Below are positions 27,561 to 41,869 of a stretch of DNA of 64,000 nucleotides, piece after piece. A program made the position numbers and the translations under genes. Under the pieces are notes generated by a model, which did not search any database, had not been told where the DNA came from, and saw only the letters and a program-made list of their open reading frames with translations. Location: NCBI RefSeq assembly GCF_014699115.1, contig NZ_JACXAD010000004.1, positions 124,001 through 188,000 of the forward strand, written 5' to 3'. This DNA is from Hymenobacter montanus. Lineage in GTDB: Bacteria; Bacteroidota; Bacteroidia; Cytophagales; Hymenobacteraceae. The number at the start of each line of letters is the position of its first letter. Within the stretch, counting starts at the first letter, position 1.

Positions 27561-28004
27561 ATGGCCAAAGAAATCAAAGGTTATCTGCGTTTGCAGATAA
27601 AGGGAGGCGCCGCGAACCCTTCGCCGCCGGTAGGACCTGCACTTGGTAGCAAAGGCTTGAACATCATGGAGTTTTGCAAGCAGTTCAATGCTCGCACCCA
27701 AGATAAAGCCGGCCAAGTTTGTCCTGTACTCATCACCATGTACACCGACAAGTCGTTCGACTTCGTAGTGAAGACGGCCCCGGCTCCGGTGCTGCTCATG
27801 GAAGCGGCCAAGCTGCAGAGCGGCTCGAAAGAGCCGAACCGTAACAAGGTCGGCTCCGTGACGTGGGACCAGGTCCGCACCATCGCCGAAACCAAAATGG
27901 TTGACCTGAACGCCTTCAAGGTGGAAGCCGCCATGAAGCAGGTAGCCGGTACGGCCCGCAGCATGGGTATTACCATCAAGGGCGACTCTCCTTTTGCTGA
28001 ATAA
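27561..28004 (+). CDS. rplK: 50S ribosomal protein L11
   Basis: A 147-residue protein of the GTPase-associated centre. The N-terminal [20 protein letters not shown] holds the Pro-rich thiostrepton-region signature, and the C-terminal domain binds 23S rRNA ([18 protein letters not shown], then [15 protein letters not shown]). Full length. The 194-base leader between nusG and rplK contains the long hairpin and may also hold an L1-binding autoregulatory site, which is not resolved here. Confidence 0.98.
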   Translation: MAKEIKGYLRLQIKGGAANPSPPVGPALGSKGLNIMEFCKQFNARTQDKAGQVCPVLITMYTDKSFDFVVKTAPAPVLLMEAAKLQSGSKEPNRNKVGSVTWDQVRTIAETKMVDLNAFKVEAAMKQVAGTARSMGITIKGDSPFAE

Positions 28005-28022
28005 TTAAAAGGAAAACGACAG

Positions 28023-28721
28023 ATGGCAAAAATCAGCAAAAAGCGCAAGGAAGCCCTTGCCAAGCACGACCTGACGGAAGTGCGCAGCCTCCTGGAGGCC
28101 GCCAAAGTGGTGAAGGACATCACCTACACCAAATTCGATGCCTCGGTAGATATTGACGTTCGCCTCGGCGTGGACCCCCGCAAAGCGGACCAGATGGTTC
28201 GTGGCGTGGCCACCCTGCCCCACGGCACCGGCAAAACCGTTCGCGTGCTGGCCCTGGTTACTCCCGATAAGGAGGCCGAAGCCCTGGCCGCCGGCGCCGA
28301 CTTCGTAGGTCTGGACGACTACATCTCGAAAATCGAAAAAGGCTGGACCGACATCGACGTCATCATCACCATGCCGGCCGTTATGGCTAAAGTGGGTCGC
28401 CTGGGCCGCGTGCTCGGCCCCCGTGGTCTGATGCCGAACCCGAAGTCGGGCACCGTTACGACCGACGTAGCCAAGGCAGTACAGGAAGTGAAGGCTGGTA
28501 AAATCGACTTCAAAGTCGACAAAACCGGCATCATTCACTGCTCCGTGGGTAAAGTATCGTTCGACGAGAAGATGCTGGCCGAAAACGCTCTGGAGGTAAT
28601 CCAGACGCTGGGTCGCCTGAAGCCTTCTTCCTCGAAAGGCACCTACATCCGCAGCATCACCCTGAGCAGCACGATGTCGCCCGCCGTTCCGGTGGACAGC
28701 CAAGTCAATTCCGCTAACTAA
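28023..28721 (+). CDS. rplA: 50S ribosomal protein L1
   Basis: A 232-residue protein of the L1 stalk. Signatures are [20 protein letters not shown], the conserved [16 protein letters not shown], and [15 protein letters not shown]. Full length. In other bacteria L1 represses its own rplK-rplA mRNA; nothing contradicts that here. It lies 18 bases after rplK. Confidence 0.98.
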   Translation: MAKISKKRKEALAKHDLTEVRSLLEAAKVVKDITYTKFDASVDIDVRLGVDPRKADQMVRGVATLPHGTGKTVRVLALVTPDKEAEALAAGADFVGLDDYISKIEKGWTDIDVIITMPAVMAKVGRLGRVLGPRGLMPNPKSGTVTTDVAKAVQEVKAGKIDFKVDKTGIIHCSVGKVSFDEKMLAENALEVIQTLGRLKPSSSKGTYIRSITLSSTMSPAVPVDSQVNSAN

Positions 28722-28736
28722 TTAACCCAACCAAAC

Positions 28737-29285
28737 ATGACCAGGGAAGAAAAACAAGCCCTCGTGGATGAGTTGAGCGGAAAATTCCAATCGCACAACT
28801 CGTTCTACATCGTCGATGCTTCGGTGATGACGGTGGCGAAAATCAACGAGTTTCGTCGTCTGTGCTTCAACCGCGGGATGGAATACAAGGTGTATAAGAA
28901 CACCTTTATCCGGAAAGCGCTGGACACCCTCGGCCACGATACCTCGGAGATGGATGCCGCGCTGAAAGGTGCTTCGGGCGTGTTGTTCTCGCAGGAGAGC
29001 GGCTCGGCTCCGGCCAAGCTGCTGCGCGACTTCTACAAAGCCCAGGCTTACCCCCGCGGGGTTGAGCCCAAGCCCGTGCTGAAAGGCGCTTACGTGGATG
29101 CCAGCATCTACCTCGGCTCGAACCAGCTGGAAGGCCTGACCACCATCAAAGGCAAGCAGGAGCTGCTCGGTGAGCTCATCGGCCTGCTGCAGTCGCCTGC
29201 CAAGAACGTTATCTCCGCTCTGTCGAGCGGTGGCAACAAGCTGGCTGGCATCCTCAAAACGCTTTCCGAAAAAGAGGCTGCCTAA
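28737..29285 (+). CDS. rplJ: 50S ribosomal protein L10
   Basis: A 182-residue stalk base protein that binds L7/L12 dimers through its C-terminal helix. Visible: YIVDASVMTVAKINEFRRLC, YKVYKNTFIRKAL, GASGVLFSQ, and LQSPAKNVISAL before the L12-binding helix. It lies 15 bases after rplA and 65 bases before rplL. Confidence 0.97.
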   Translation: MTREEKQALVDELSGKFQSHNSFYIVDASVMTVAKINEFRRLCFNRGMEYKVYKNTFIRKALDTLGHDTSEMDAALKGASGVLFSQESGSAPAKLLRDFYKAQAYPRGVEPKPVLKGAYVDASIYLGSNQLEGLTTIKGKQELLGELIGLLQSPAKNVISALSSGGNKLAGILKTLSEKEAA

Positions 29286-29350
29286 GCGCCCTGCTCTTTT
29301 TCGACTTCAACTTAAATTTTCAACAACACTTTTTTTAACAATCTACAGAA

Positions 29351-29734
29351 ATGGCAGATTTGAAAGCATTCGCTGAGCAGCTCGTAAACCTGACGGTGAA
29401 AGAAGTAAACGAATTGGCAGGCATCCTGAAGGACGAGTACGGCATCGAGCCTGCTGCTGCTGCCCCCGTAATGATGGCTAGCAGCGGCGCTGGTGCTGGT
29501 GCTGACGAGGCTCCCGAGGAAAAGACGTCGTTCGACGTAATCCTAAAGTCTGCCGGTGGCGCCAAGCTGGCGGTAGTGAAGCTGGTGAAAGACCTGACCG
29601 GTCTGGGCCTGAAAGAGGCTAAGGAACTGGTTGACGGTGCTCCCAAGCCCCTGAAAGAAGGCGTAGCCAAGGACGAGGCTGAGTCGCTGAAGAAGCAGCT
29701 CGAAGAAGCCGGTGCTGAAGTAGAAGTTAAGTAG
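29351..29734 (+). CDS. rplL: 50S ribosomal protein L7/L12
   Basis: A 127-residue acidic stalk protein. The N-terminal dimerisation helix ([20 protein letters not shown]) is followed by an Ala/Gly-rich hinge and the globular domain with [20 protein letters not shown] and [16 protein letters not shown]. Full length. Confidence 0.98.
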   Translation: MADLKAFAEQLVNLTVKEVNELAGILKDEYGIEPAAAAPVMMASSGAGAGADEAPEEKTSFDVILKSAGGAKLAVVKLVKDLTGLGLKEAKELVDGAPKPLKEGVAKDEAESLKKQLEEAGAEVEVK

Positions 29735-29778
29735 TTTCTGCTCCTGAAGCATCTCCGGACCCGCTTCAAATAAGGATT

Positions 29779-29806
29779 AGACCTGGCAACTTAGCCAGGT
29801 CTTTTC
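29779..29806 (+). terminator. Attenuator-like terminator between rplL and rpoB
   Basis: AGACCTGGC and GCCAGGTCT form a perfect 9-bp stem with a 6-base loop, then TTTCC. It would let only part of the rplL transcription reach rpoB, as in other bacteria. Confidence 0.75.
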
Positions 29807-29891
29807 CTGTTTGTAGCGTGTCAGCAGCGCGGGCTGGCTAGCCTGCGTTTTTGTGCGTCAGTATCGGTCTGATTTTCAGGCTGGTTGGGGT

Positions 29892-29912
29892 CGCGGACTT
29901 ACAGAGTCCGCG
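29892..29912 (+). promoter_or_regulatory. Hairpin in the rpoB leader
   Basis: CGCGGACT, TACAG, AGTCCGCG: perfect 8-bp stem, 70 bases before the chosen rpoB start, no T run. Possible processing or regulatory structure. Confidence 0.5.
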
Positions 29913-29981
29913 TTACTGACCTACCGCTTTTGGTGGTACCCATTTTTACGCTTCCGTGTCCATCTCTTAACTCCCATCGCA

Positions 29982-33881
<3,900 letters not shown>

Positions 33882-33883
33882 TA

Positions 33884-33957
33884 TTAGATGTTGGTTGCTT
33901 GTTGTCAGTTGTTAGCCTGGCGCAAAGACTTCCTGATAACGAGCAACTAACATTTAA
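33884..33957. repeat. 25-bp hairpin between rpoB and rpoC
   Basis: 33884-33908 and 33933-33957 pair over 25 positions with no mismatch: 21 Watson-Crick and 4 G-U pairs, loop 24 bases. The left arm has 8-base units (TTGGTTGC, TTGTTGTC), the right arm CTGATAAC and GAGCAACT. It begins 2 bases after the rpoB stop. Confidence 0.85.
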
Positions 33958-34297
33958 AATCCTGCTGGCAAGCAATAGGGAGGCGCTGATTGAGCGACTC
34001 CGGTAATAAAGGTGAGAAAACGCTTCGGTGAAAGAAGCTGGGGAAGCGGTTCCGAGATATGGTCAGTTCAGCACTAAAATTCCTCAAGTACCCTAATCGG
34101 AGGCCTTCTCACGATTTAGCTCTGCCAGTCAGACTTAATAATCCGACCTTTTAAAGGAGTTTTTGCCAAACATACCTATCTGTTCTGCAAAGGCACTTTT
34201 CTAAGTGTCAAACTGTTTGATTCTCTTGCGCTCTTCTGGCGAAGAGTGAGGAAACAAACAGCTCAAAGCCAACAGCTAACAGCTTAAAACCAATCAA
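33958..34297 (+). other. Long rpoC leader without a gene
   Basis: The 340 bases after the hairpin hold only short palindromes: CCTTTTAAAGG, CAAACTGTTTG and CTCTTCTGGCGAAGAG. No promoter box could be assigned. Such a long rpoB-rpoC spacer is unusual. Confidence 0.5.
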
Positions 34298-37200
34298 ATG
34301 GCTTTCGCAAAAAATAAGAAACTGGTTCAGGACTTCTCCAAAGTCACCATCTCCCTGGCCTCGCCCGAAGCAATTCTGGAGCGTAGCACCGGCGAGGTTG
34401 TGAAGCCTGAAACCATCAATTACCGCACCTACAAGCCCGAGATGGGCGGCTTGTTCTGCGAGCGGATTTTCGGTCCGGTAAAGGACTGGGAATGCCACTG
34501 CGGCAAGTACAAGCGCATCCGCTACAAGGGCATCATCTGCGACCGCTGCGGCGTGGAGGTGACCGAGAAGAAGGTGCGCCGGGAGCGCATGGGCCACATC
34601 GAGCTGGTGGTGCCCGTAGCGCACATCTGGTACTTCAAGTCGCTCCCCAATAAAATCGGCTACCTGCTGGGCCTGCCCACCAAGAAGCTCGACCAAATCA
34701 TCTATTACGAGCGCTACGTCGTCGTTCAGCCCGGTACGCTGGCTGAAGAAGGCGTGCAGGTGCTCGACTTCCTCACCGAGGACGAATACCTGGACATCAT
34801 CGACAAGCTCCCCCGGGAGAACCAGATGCTGCCCAATGAGGACCCCAACAAGTTCATCGCCCGCATGGGAGCCGATGCCCTGCACATGCTGCTGGAGCGC
34901 ATCAACCTGGACGAGCTGAGCTACTCGCTGCGGGACTCCGCCGCCCACGAAACTTCGCAGCAGCGGAAAGCCGAGGCCCTGAAGCGCCTGCGCGTGGTAG
35001 AAGCCTTCCGCGACGCCGCTACCCGCATCGAGAACAAGCCTGAGTGGATGGTTATCCGCATGGTGCCGGTTATTCCGCCGGAGCTGCGCCCCCTCGTGCC
35101 ATTGGATGGTGGCCGTTTCGCCACGTCTGACCTGAACGACCTGTACCGCCGCGTTATCATCCGCAACAACCGCCTCAAGCGCCTGATTGAAATCAAGGCG
35201 CCGGAGGTGATTCTGCGGAACGAGAAGCGCATGCTGCAGGAAGCCGTGGACTCGCTGTTCGACAACTCGCGCAAGGTGAATGCCGTGCGGGCCGAAGGCA
35301 ACCGCGCCCTGAAGTCGCTGTCCGACATGCTGAAAGGCAAGCAGGGCCGCTTCCGTCAGAACCTGCTCGGTAAGCGGGTTGACTACTCAGGCCGTTCGGT
35401 AATTGTGGTAGGCCCTGAGTTGAAGCTGCACGAGTGTGGCCTGCCCAAGAACATGGCGGCCGAGCTGTTCAAGCCCTTTATCATCCGCAAGCTCATCGAG
35501 CGCGGCATTGTGAAGACGGTGAAGTCAGCCAAGAAAATCGTGGACCGCAAGGACGCCGTGGTGTGGGACATCCTGGAGAACGTGCTGAAAGGCCACCCCG
35601 TGCTGCTTAACCGGGCTCCTACGCTGCACCGCCTGGGCATTCAGGCCTTCCAGCCGCGCCTCATCGAGGGCAAGGCTATCCAGCTGCACCCCCTCGTTTG
35701 TACGGCCTTCAACGCTGACTTCGACGGTGACCAGATGGCTGTGCACGTGCCCCTAGGGCCGGCCGCGATCTTGGAAGCCTCCATGCTCATGCTGGCCTCG
35801 CACAACATCCTGAACCCCGCCAACGGCGCGCCCATCGCGGTGCCGTCGCAGGACATGGTTCTGGGGCTGTACTACGTAACCAAAGGCAAGCGCAGCACCG
35901 AGAACGAGAAAATTCTCGGCGAAGGCCGGGTGTTCTACTCGGACGAAGAGGTTGTTATCGCCATCAACGAAGGCCAGCTCTCGAAGCACGCCTACATTAA
36001 AGTGCGTACCAAGGTGCGCGACGAGAACGACGACCTGGTAACTAAGGTCGTGGAGACCGTCGCGGGCCGGGTGCTGTTCAACCAGCTCGTGCCCGAGGAA
36101 GTTGGTTTCGTAGATGAGCTGCTGACTAAGAAGAAGCTCCAGCAAATTATTTCGCTGGTGTTCAAGCGCACGGGCATGGCCCGCACTGCGCAGTTCCTGG
36201 ACGACATCAAGACTCTGGGCTTCCAGTCGGCCTATAAAGGTGGCTTGAGCATGGGCTTGGGTGACATCCAGATTCCAAAGGAGAAAGATGAGCTGGTGCT
36301 GCAGGCGCAGAACGACGTGAAAGCCGTGACGCAGAACTACCAGATGGGTCTGATTACCGACAACGAGCGTTACAACCAGGTTATCGACATCTGGACGCGC
36401 ATCAACAACCAGATCACGGAAACGTTGATGGGCCGCCTGGAGCGCGAAAACCAGGGCTTCAACTCCATCTACATGATGATGCACTCGGGAGCCCGCGGCT
36501 CGCGTGAGCAGATCCGTCAGCTCGGTGGGATGCGGGGCCTGATGGCCAAGCCGCAGAAGTCGCTGCAAGGCTCGATTGGGGAGATTATCGAAAACCCGAT
36601 TCTGTCTAACTTCAAAGAAGGCCTGGACGTAATCGAGTACTTCATCTCCACCCACGGCGCCCGGAAGGGGCTGGCTGACACGGCTCTGAAGACGGCGGAC
36701 GCCGGCTACCTGACTCGTCGTCTGGTAGACGTTTCGCAGGACGTAATCGTGAACGAGCAAGACTGCGGGACCCTGCGCGGCATCGAGACTTTCGCCTTGA
36801 AAGACAACGAGGACATCGTGGAGCCGCTGTCGGAGCGTATCCTCGGCCGCGTGACCGTGCACGACATCATCGACCCGAACACTAACGAGGTGCTGCTGAC
36901 GTCGGGCTCGGAAATCAAGGAAGACCTCACGCGTCGCATCGATGCCGCTGGTATCGAGTCGGTGGAAATCCGCTCGGTGCTGACCTGCGAGAGCAAGCGG
37001 GGTATCTGCGCCAAGTGCTACGGCCGCAACCTAGCTTCGGGCCGCATGGTGCAGCGGGGCGAGGCCGTCGGGGTTATTGCCGCGCAGTCGATTGGTGAGC
37101 CCGGCACGCAGCTGACCCTGCGGACCTTCCACGTCGGTGGTACGGCTTCTAACATTGCCGTGGAGTCGAGCATCAAGGCCAAGTTCGCCGGTGTAGTAGA

Positions 37201-38650
37201 GTTCGAAGACGTTCGTACCGTGGCCACCACGCTGCCCGAGGGGCAGAAGGGAGCGGTGGTAATGGGCCGCTCGGGCGAAATCCGCATCGTGGAGAAAGGC
37301 ACCGGCCGCGTCTTCACTACCAACCACGTTCCCTACGGCTCGTTCATGCTGGTAGAGGAAGGACAGGAAGTGGAGAAAGGCCAGGAGTTGAACACCTGGG
37401 ACCCGTACAACGCCGTTATTTTGGCGGAGTTCGACGGTACCGTGCAGTTCGACGCCATCACCGAAGGTGTGACCTACCGCGAGGAGTCGGACGAACAGAC
37501 CGGCCACCGCGAGAAAGTCATCATCGAATCGAAGGCCAAGGACCAGAACCCGTCCATCATTGTGCGCCCCGGTAAGAAGGGTGACGTGGAAGGCCAGAAG
37601 GCGTACAGCATTCCGGTGGGCTCGCACTTGAACGTGGAGAACAACGAGAAAATCTCCGCCGGTCATATCCTGGCGAAGATTCCGCGCTCCGTGGGCAAAA
37701 CCCGCGACATTACCGGTGGTCTGCCCCGCGTTACCGAGCTGTTCGAAGCCCGTAACCCGTCGAACCCGGCCGTAGTATCGGAAATCGACGGCGTGGTAAC
37801 CTATGGCACCGTGAAGCGTGGCAACCGGGAAATCTTCGTGGAGTCAAAAGACGGCGTCAAGAAGAAGTACATGGTGCCGCTGTCGAAGCACATCCTGGTG
37901 CAGGACAACGACTTCATCCGCGCCGGCATGCCGCTGTCGGATGGCGCCATCACGCCTTCGGACATTCTGAGCATTCAGGGTCCCGGGGCCGTGCAGGAGT
38001 ACCTCGTGAACGAGATTCAGGAAGTGTACCGCTTGCAAGGGGTGAAAATCAACGACAAGCACATCGAGGTGGTCGTCCGCCAGATGATGCAGAAGGTGGT
38101 AATCCTCGATGCCGGTGACACCTCGTTCCTCGAAAATCAGGTGATTGACAAAATCATCTTCATGGCCGAGAACGACATGATTATCGACATGAAAGTGGTC
38201 ACCGATGCTGGCGACTCGACCAGCCTGAAGCCTGGTCAGATTGTAACGGCCCGCCGCCTCCGCGACGAGAACAGCAGCCTGAAGCGCCGCGACCTCGCCC
38301 TCGTGCAAGTGCGCGACGCCCAGCCCGCCGTTTCGCGGCCCACGCTGCAAGGCATCACGCAGGCGTCGTTGGGCACGGCCTCGTTCATCTCGGCCGCTTC
38401 CTTCCAGGAGACGACCAAGGTGCTGAGCGAAGCTGCTATCCGCGGCAAAGCCGACCAGCTCCTAGGCCTGAAGGAGAACGTAATCGTCGGTCACCTCATC
38501 CCGGCCGGTACTGGCTTGCGCGAGTACACGCGTCAGGTAGTAGGTTCGAAAGAGGAAATGGAGGCTGCCCAAGCTGCCCAGGCCGCCGAAGCTACCGCTC
38601 CCACCAAGCGGCCCAGCCGCGCTGGCAAACGCGAAATGCTGGCTGAGTAA
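34298..38650 (+). CDS. rpoC: RNA polymerase subunit beta prime
   Basis: A 1450-residue catalytic subunit. The zinc ribbon is at residues 66-90 ([17 protein letters not shown]); the catalytic [12 protein letters not shown] lies near residue 474; the bridge-helix/trigger-loop region follows [12 protein letters not shown]; the second zinc site is [13 protein letters not shown] near 905; and [14 protein letters not shown] is at about 930. The C-terminus has a low-complexity Ala-rich tail ending KREMLAE. Full length. It ends in its own terminator. Confidence 0.99.
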   Translation: MAFAKNKKLVQDFSKVTISLASPEAILERSTGEVVKPETINYRTYKPEMGGLFCERIFGPVKDWECHCGKYKRIRYKGIICDRCGVEVTEKKVRRERMGHIELVVPVAHIWYFKSLPNKIGYLLGLPTKKLDQIIYYERYVVVQPGTLAEEGVQVLDFLTEDEYLDIIDKLPRENQMLPNEDPNKFIARMGADALHMLLERINLDELSYSLRDSAAHETSQQRKAEALKRLRVVEAFRDAATRIENKPEWMVIRMVPVIPPELRPLVPLDGGRFATSDLNDLYRRVIIRNNRLKRLIEIKAPEVILRNEKRMLQEAVDSLFDNSRKVNAVRAEGNRALKSLSDMLKGKQGRFRQNLLGKRVDYSGRSVIVVGPELKLHECGLPKNMAAELFKPFIIRKLIERGIVKTVKSAKKIVDRKDAVVWDILENVLKGHPVLLNRAPTLHRLGIQAFQPRLIEGKAIQLHPLVCTAFNADFDGDQMAVHVPLGPAAILEASMLMLASHNILNPANGAPIAVPSQDMVLGLYYVTKGKRSTENEKILGEGRVFYSDEEVVIAINEGQLSKHAYIKVRTKVRDENDDLVTKVVETVAGRVLFNQLVPEEVGFVDELLTKKKLQQIISLVFKRTGMARTAQFLDDIKTLGFQSAYKGGLSMGLGDIQIPKEKDELVLQAQNDVKAVTQNYQMGLITDNERYNQVIDIWTRINNQITETLMGRLERENQGFNSIYMMMHSGARGSREQIRQLGGMRGLMAKPQKSLQGSIGEIIENPILSNFKEGLDVIEYFISTHGARKGLADTALKTADAGYLTRRLVDVSQDVIVNEQDCGTLRGIETFALKDNEDIVEPLSERILGRVTVHDIIDPNTNEVLLTSGSEIKEDLTRRIDAAGIESVEIRSVLTCESKRGICAKCYGRNLASGRMVQRGEAVGVIAAQSIGEPGTQLTLRTFHVGGTASNIAVESSIKAKFAGVVEFEDVRTVATTLPEGQKGAVVMGRSGEIRIVEKGTGRVFTTNHVPYGSFMLVEEGQEVEKGQELNTWDPYNAVILAEFDGTVQFDAITEGVTYREESDEQTGHREKVIIESKAKDQNPSIIVRPGKKGDVEGQKAYSIPVGSHLNVENNEKISAGHILAKIPRSVGKTRDITGGLPRVTELFEARNPSNPAVVSEIDGVVTYGTVKRGNREIFVESKDGVKKKYMVPLSKHILVQDNDFIRAGMPLSDGAITPSDILSIQGPGAVQEYLVNEIQEVYRLQGVKINDKHIEVVVRQMMQKVVILDAGDTSFLENQVIDKIIFMAENDMIIDMKVVTDAGDSTSLKPGQIVTARRLRDENSSLKRRDLALVQVRDAQPAVSRPTLQGITQASLGTASFISAASFQETTKVLSEAAIRGKADQLLGLKENVIVGHLIPAGTGLREYTRQVVGSKEEMEAAQAAQAAEATAPTKRPSRAGKREMLAE

Positions 38651-38671
38651 ACTGTTGTAGGTTTGTAATGG

Positions 38672-38706
38672 AAAAGCCGACTGGGGTAAACCGGTCGGCT
38701 TTTTCT
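38672..38706 (+). terminator. Terminator of rpoC
   Basis: AAAAGCCGACTGG and CCGGTCGGCTTTT pair with one wobble, followed by TTCTTTG. Confidence 0.85.
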
Positions 38707-38726
38707 TTGTCTAAATCTTCGTATAA

Positions 38727-39203
38727 ATGAAACTCCCGTTGCTTTTAGGCTTATTCATTCTTCTAACCGGCTGTTCTATGGATTCCAAACATTCATCATT
38801 GCGAGAAACTGTAAAGTCAAAGTATCAAGTGGGACAAGTATGGACATACACTACCCGCTCATCAGAGCCTGATGCAAAGTTGACGATTGTTAAAGTTGAG
38901 GGTCAAGACAGCATTGGCAACATTATCCACGTTTACGTGAGCAATGTGAAGATTAAAACGTCATTGGATCCTGATAAGTACAGTGAGACGATTTCGCATA
39001 TGCCTTTTTCTGAAGCTGCTATTGATTCAAGTGTGACTAAGCAAATCGGAACAGTAACTAAGCTTCCTGATTTCAAGGCAGGCTACGATGAATGGCGTCG
39101 AAGCTTCGATGCTGGCCATGCTGGAGTGTTTACCATTACAGTTGGAAAGGCAGTAGAATACATGGAAACAGCTGTGCTGAATGGGCATAAGACTAAGGAT
39201 TAG
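38727..39203 (+). CDS. Lipoprotein of unknown function
   Basis: A 158-residue protein with the lipobox LLTGC at about residue 16 (MKLPLLLGLFILLTGCS). The mature part begins with a strand-rich region, KYQVGQVWTYTTRSSEPDAK, and ends NGHKTKD. It is clearly more AT-rich and uses other codons than the ribosomal genes around it, suggesting recent acquisition. It is followed by a truncated DUF3467 copy and a toxin-antitoxin-like pair. No family was recognised. Confidence 0.65.
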   Translation: MKLPLLLGLFILLTGCSMDSKHSSLRETVKSKYQVGQVWTYTTRSSEPDAKLTIVKVEGQDSIGNIIHVYVSNVKIKTSLDPDKYSETISHMPFSEAAIDSSVTKQIGTVTKLPDFKAGYDEWRRSFDAGHAGVFTITVGKAVEYMETAVLNGHKTKD

Positions 39204-39236
39204 CCAATACATGACTGAAACTTCGTACAAGACATT

Positions 39237-39363
39237 GCTACGCAGCCAACTGACCAAAATCCTGACCCGAATGCCATCAACATTGAGCGAGGGCGAATAC
39301 GCTAACCTCGCCATGATTGCGTATAGCAACAGCGAGTTCGTAATTGACTTCATCCACAAGTAG
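39237..39363 (+). pseudogene. Truncated, frameshifted DUF3467 copy
   Basis: The stretch is a near copy of the 5' part of the intact gene at 40214. Both carry CCAACTGACCAAAA and TACGCTAACCTCGCCATGAT. The copy lacks 17 bases found in the intact gene after GAGC, which shifts the frame, and it stops at 39363 right after the region for NSEFVIDFI. No function is expected. Confidence 0.85.
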
Positions 39364-39397
39364 CAAGCTACTCAAACCAAAAAACTCTGGCCCGCGT

Positions 39398-39406
39398 TAC
39401 CTTTAC
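39398..39406 (+). promoter_or_regulatory. Promoter-like box before the antitoxin candidate
   Basis: TACCTTTAC resembles TAnnTTTGC, ending 3 bases before the ATG at 39410. Confidence 0.35.
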
Positions 39407-39409
39407 ACT

Positions 39410-39643
39410 ATGGCAACGTCATTCACCTTAAATCATTCTCGGCCTACCGCGTTCGTGGTGCGCCGCGTGCCCGGCAAGATAAACGCCAGCGCGGTGCGGC
39501 TGGTAAAGCCCGCCACGGCTCGTGGCATGGAGATGACAAAACAGGAAGCGGCCGTGTTCTTCGCAGCCTGCGAAGCACCGTTGCGAGCGGAGATAAACAT
39601 TTTTGAACACTTGCCCGAAGTGGCCCAATGGTTCAAGAAATAG
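39410..39643 (+). CDS. Antitoxin-like small protein
   Basis: A 77-residue basic protein starting MATSFTLNHSRPTAFVVRRV. It ends EHLPEVAQWFKK. It lies directly upstream of a GNAT gene and overlaps it by 16 bases, the arrangement of type II modules in which a small protein neutralises a GNAT toxin. It does not match the usual DUF1778 ribbon-helix-helix antitoxin closely, so the assignment rests on context. The frame's upstream ATG at 39344 overlaps the DUF3467 remnant and was rejected. Confidence 0.5.
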   Translation: MATSFTLNHSRPTAFVVRRVPGKINASAVRLVKPATARGMEMTKQEAAVFFAACEAPLRAEINIFEHLPEVAQWFKK

Positions 39644-40206
39644 ATGATGACAGACCGGGTCTGCCTGCGCAGATTCGCATCGAGCCGCTTGGTCCTCAGC
39701 ATGACCGGGCGGCTTTTGTTTGCTCCAAGCCCCATCTGACGCAATATTTTACTGGCGACTCGGCGGCCAAGCGTACCCTCGACCAAGATTTGAAGTATGG
39801 GCTGGCGCGCCCGTTTGTGTTGGTAGATGGTGGTAATGGGGAAGTGCTGGGCTATTTCACGCTCTGCAATCAGTCTATCTCCAAAGACTCATTACCCAAA
39901 AAAGTAGCGGCCAAGCTGGGCTACCGCGAAGTACCAACTGTTCTGCTTGGCCGGATGGCCGTGAGCGAAAAGCTGGCAGGGCAGGGTTTGGGTAGTAAGT
40001 TGCTGACCGCCGCCCTGCTCCAAGCCTACCAGATTACCGATGGTGGCAAAGGCTGCTACGCCGTAGTACTCGATGCGGGTGAGGAAAGCTTACTGCATTG
40101 GTACGGCAAGCGTGGGTTTGTGCCCGCGCCCACGGACCAGCAGCCCCGCCGTATGGTGATGTCGATGGCTATCATCCGCGAAGAAATAATTAACCGTTTA
40201 CCTTAA
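39628..40206 (+). CDS. GNAT acetyltransferase, TacT-like toxin candidate
   Basis: A 192-residue GNAT protein. VPTVLLGRMAVSEKLAGQGL followed by GSKLL is the acetyl-CoA site. VVLDAGEESLLHWYGKRGFV is the C-terminal pattern shared with TacT/AtaT toxins, which acetylate the amino group of aminoacyl-tRNA and block translation. DSAAKRTLDQDLKYGLARPF and LGYFTLCN also match that group. Overlap with the upstream small gene supports a toxin-antitoxin unit. A metabolic acetyltransferase is the alternative. Confidence 0.7.
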   Translation: MVQEIDDDRPGLPAQIRIEPLGPQHDRAAFVCSKPHLTQYFTGDSAAKRTLDQDLKYGLARPFVLVDGGNGEVLGYFTLCNQSISKDSLPKKVAAKLGYREVPTVLLGRMAVSEKLAGQGLGSKLLTAALLQAYQITDGGKGCYAVVLDAGEESLLHWYGKRGFVPAPTDQQPRRMVMSMAIIREEIINRLP

Positions 40207-40213
40207 CTACCTC

Positions 40214-40537
40214 ATGCACCCAACTGACCAAAACCCCGACCCGAACGCCATCAACATCGAGCTTTCCGAAGCTATGGCCGAGGGCGAATACGCTAACCTC
40301 GCCATGATTGCGCATAGCAACAGCGAGTTCGTAATTGACTTTATCCGCATGATGCCGGGCCTGCCCAAAGCCAAGGTGAAGGCGCGCATCGTCGTGACGC
40401 CCGAGCACGCCAAGCGGTTGCTGCAGGCACTAACGGAAAACGTCGAGCGGTTCGAGGCCGCCTTCGGGGCCATCAAAATGCAGAACGAAGCCCCAAGCTA
40501 CCCCATGAACTTCGGCGGCGCGGTCGGGGAGGCGTAG
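40214..40537 (+). CDS. DUF3467 family protein
   Basis: A 107-residue protein. EGEYANLAMIAHSNSEFVID, then FIRMMPGLPKAKVKARIVVT and EHAKRLLQAL, define the DUF3467 family, a small conserved protein near rpoC in Bacteroidota whose role is unknown. It starts 7 bases after the GNAT gene and may be cotranscribed with it now. A truncated copy lies upstream at 39237. The Asn-Ser-Glu-Phe centre is conserved in both copies. Confidence 0.85.
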   Translation: MHPTDQNPDPNAINIELSEAMAEGEYANLAMIAHSNSEFVIDFIRMMPGLPKAKVKARIVVTPEHAKRLLQALTENVERFEAAFGAIKMQNEAPSYPMNFGGAVGEA

Positions 40538-40561
40538 GCTGAACATCACACGCCCGCTGCG

Positions 40562-40596
40562 AAAGCACTTTCATTGAAGAATGAAGGTGCTTTTTC
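40562..40596 (+). terminator. Terminator after DUF3467 gene
   Basis: AAAGCACTTTCATT and AATGAAGGTGCTTT pair with one wobble, then TTC. Confidence 0.8.
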
Positions 40597-40604
40597 GTAT
40601 AGCT

Positions 40605-40745
40605 CACTTCGGGAACCTCACCCCTAACCTCCGGTTCGCTTTATGCGCGAAGCCACAGGAGAGGGGGCACCGGTCATGCACTGGTTGAAATCGTCAGGCT
40701 TCCCCTCTCTTGGGAGAGGGGGCCGGGGGGTGAGGTCCCGGCAGT
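40605..40745. repeat. Intergenic palindromic element (CCTCACCCC type)
   Basis: The outer arms ACCTCACCCC (40615-40624) and GGGGTGAGGT (40727-40736) enclose an inner hairpin CCCCTCTC/GAGAGGGG (40702-40721). Such CCTCACCCC/GGGGTGAGG elements recur between genes in many genomes and may be a non-autonomous repeat family. Here it lies between DUF3467 and the rpsL promoter. Confidence 0.7.
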
Positions 40746-40787
40746 GGGACTTTCGACAAGAAGCTAAAAATTAACATCCTCACTGTG

Positions 40788-40820
40788 TTTGCTATTGCAA
40801 TGAAATAATCTTACCTTTGC
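40788..40820 (+). promoter_or_regulatory. Promoter of the rpsL-rpsG-fusA-rpsJ operon
   Basis: TTTG (40788-40791), 20 bases, then TACCTTTGC (40812-40820): an exact consensus match, 46 bases before rpsL. Confidence 0.82.
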
Positions 40821-40866
40821 AAGCCAAATTTTAGGGGCAAACGGCTCCAAACAAACCATTCGCTAA

Positions 40867-41295
<429 letters not shown>

Positions 41296-41298
41296 TTA

Positions 41299-41389
41299 TT
41301 AGGGGCTTGGGGTCTTGGGGACTTAGGGACTTGGTTTTGAGCCAGGTTCAACACTAAGTCCCCAAGACCCCGAGACCCCAAGTCCCTAA
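41299..41389. repeat. 36-bp hairpin with period-8 arms between rpsL and rpsG
   Basis: The left arm (41299-41334) is TTAGGGGC, TTGGGGTC, TTGGGGAC, TTAGGGAC, TTGG. The right arm (41354-41389) is CTAAGTCC, CCAAGACC, CCGAGACC, CCAAGTCC, CTAA. Over 36 positions they give 31 Watson-Crick and 3 G-U pairs with 2 mismatches. The right arm ends 8 bases before the rpsG ATG. Confidence 0.92.
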
Positions 41390-41397
41390 CACCAATC

Positions 41398-41865
41398 ATG
41401 AGAAAGTCAAAACCGAAGAAGCGCATCTTGCTGCCGGATCCGAAGTACAAGGAGACGCTGGTAACCCGTTTCGTGAATTACATGATGTACGACGGCAAGA
41501 AAAACCTGGCGTACACCATCTTCTACGACGCCTGCGACCTCGTGGAGCAGCGCACCAAGGAGAATGGCCTCGAAATGTGGCGTAAGGCCTTGAACAACGT
41601 GATGCCCACCGTGGAAGTGAAGAGCCGCCGCGTAGGGGGCGCCACTTTCCAGGTTCCGATTGAAGTGCGCGCCGACCGCCGCATTTCGGTAGGTGCCAAG
41701 TGGATGATTCAGTACGCTCGTCGTCGTGGAGAGAAAACCATGAAGGACAAGCTGGCTGGTGAAATCATCGCCGCCGCCAAGGGAGAAGGTGCCGCCGTTA
41801 AGAAAAAGGACGACACCCACCGCATGGCCGAGGCCAATAAGGCCTTCTCGCACTTCCGTTTCTAA
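41398..41865 (+). CDS. rpsG: 30S ribosomal protein S7
   Basis: A 155-residue primary 16S-binding protein of the 30S head. Signatures are [39 protein letters not shown] and [15 protein letters not shown]. Full length. It is flanked on both sides by long period-8 hairpins. Confidence 0.98.
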   Translation: MRKSKPKKRILLPDPKYKETLVTRFVNYMMYDGKKNLAYTIFYDACDLVEQRTKENGLEMWRKALNNVMPTVEVKSRRVGGATFQVPIEVRADRRISVGAKWMIQYARRRGEKTMKDKLAGEIIAAAKGEGAAVKKKDDTHRMAEANKAFSHFRF

Positions 41866-41869
41866 CTAA

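Noticed and set aside
41299-41389. Rho-independent terminator between rpsL and rpsG
   Set aside because: The stem is 36 bp, far longer than usual, and is followed by AACACCAAT, not a T run; downstream genes of the same operon must be transcribed.
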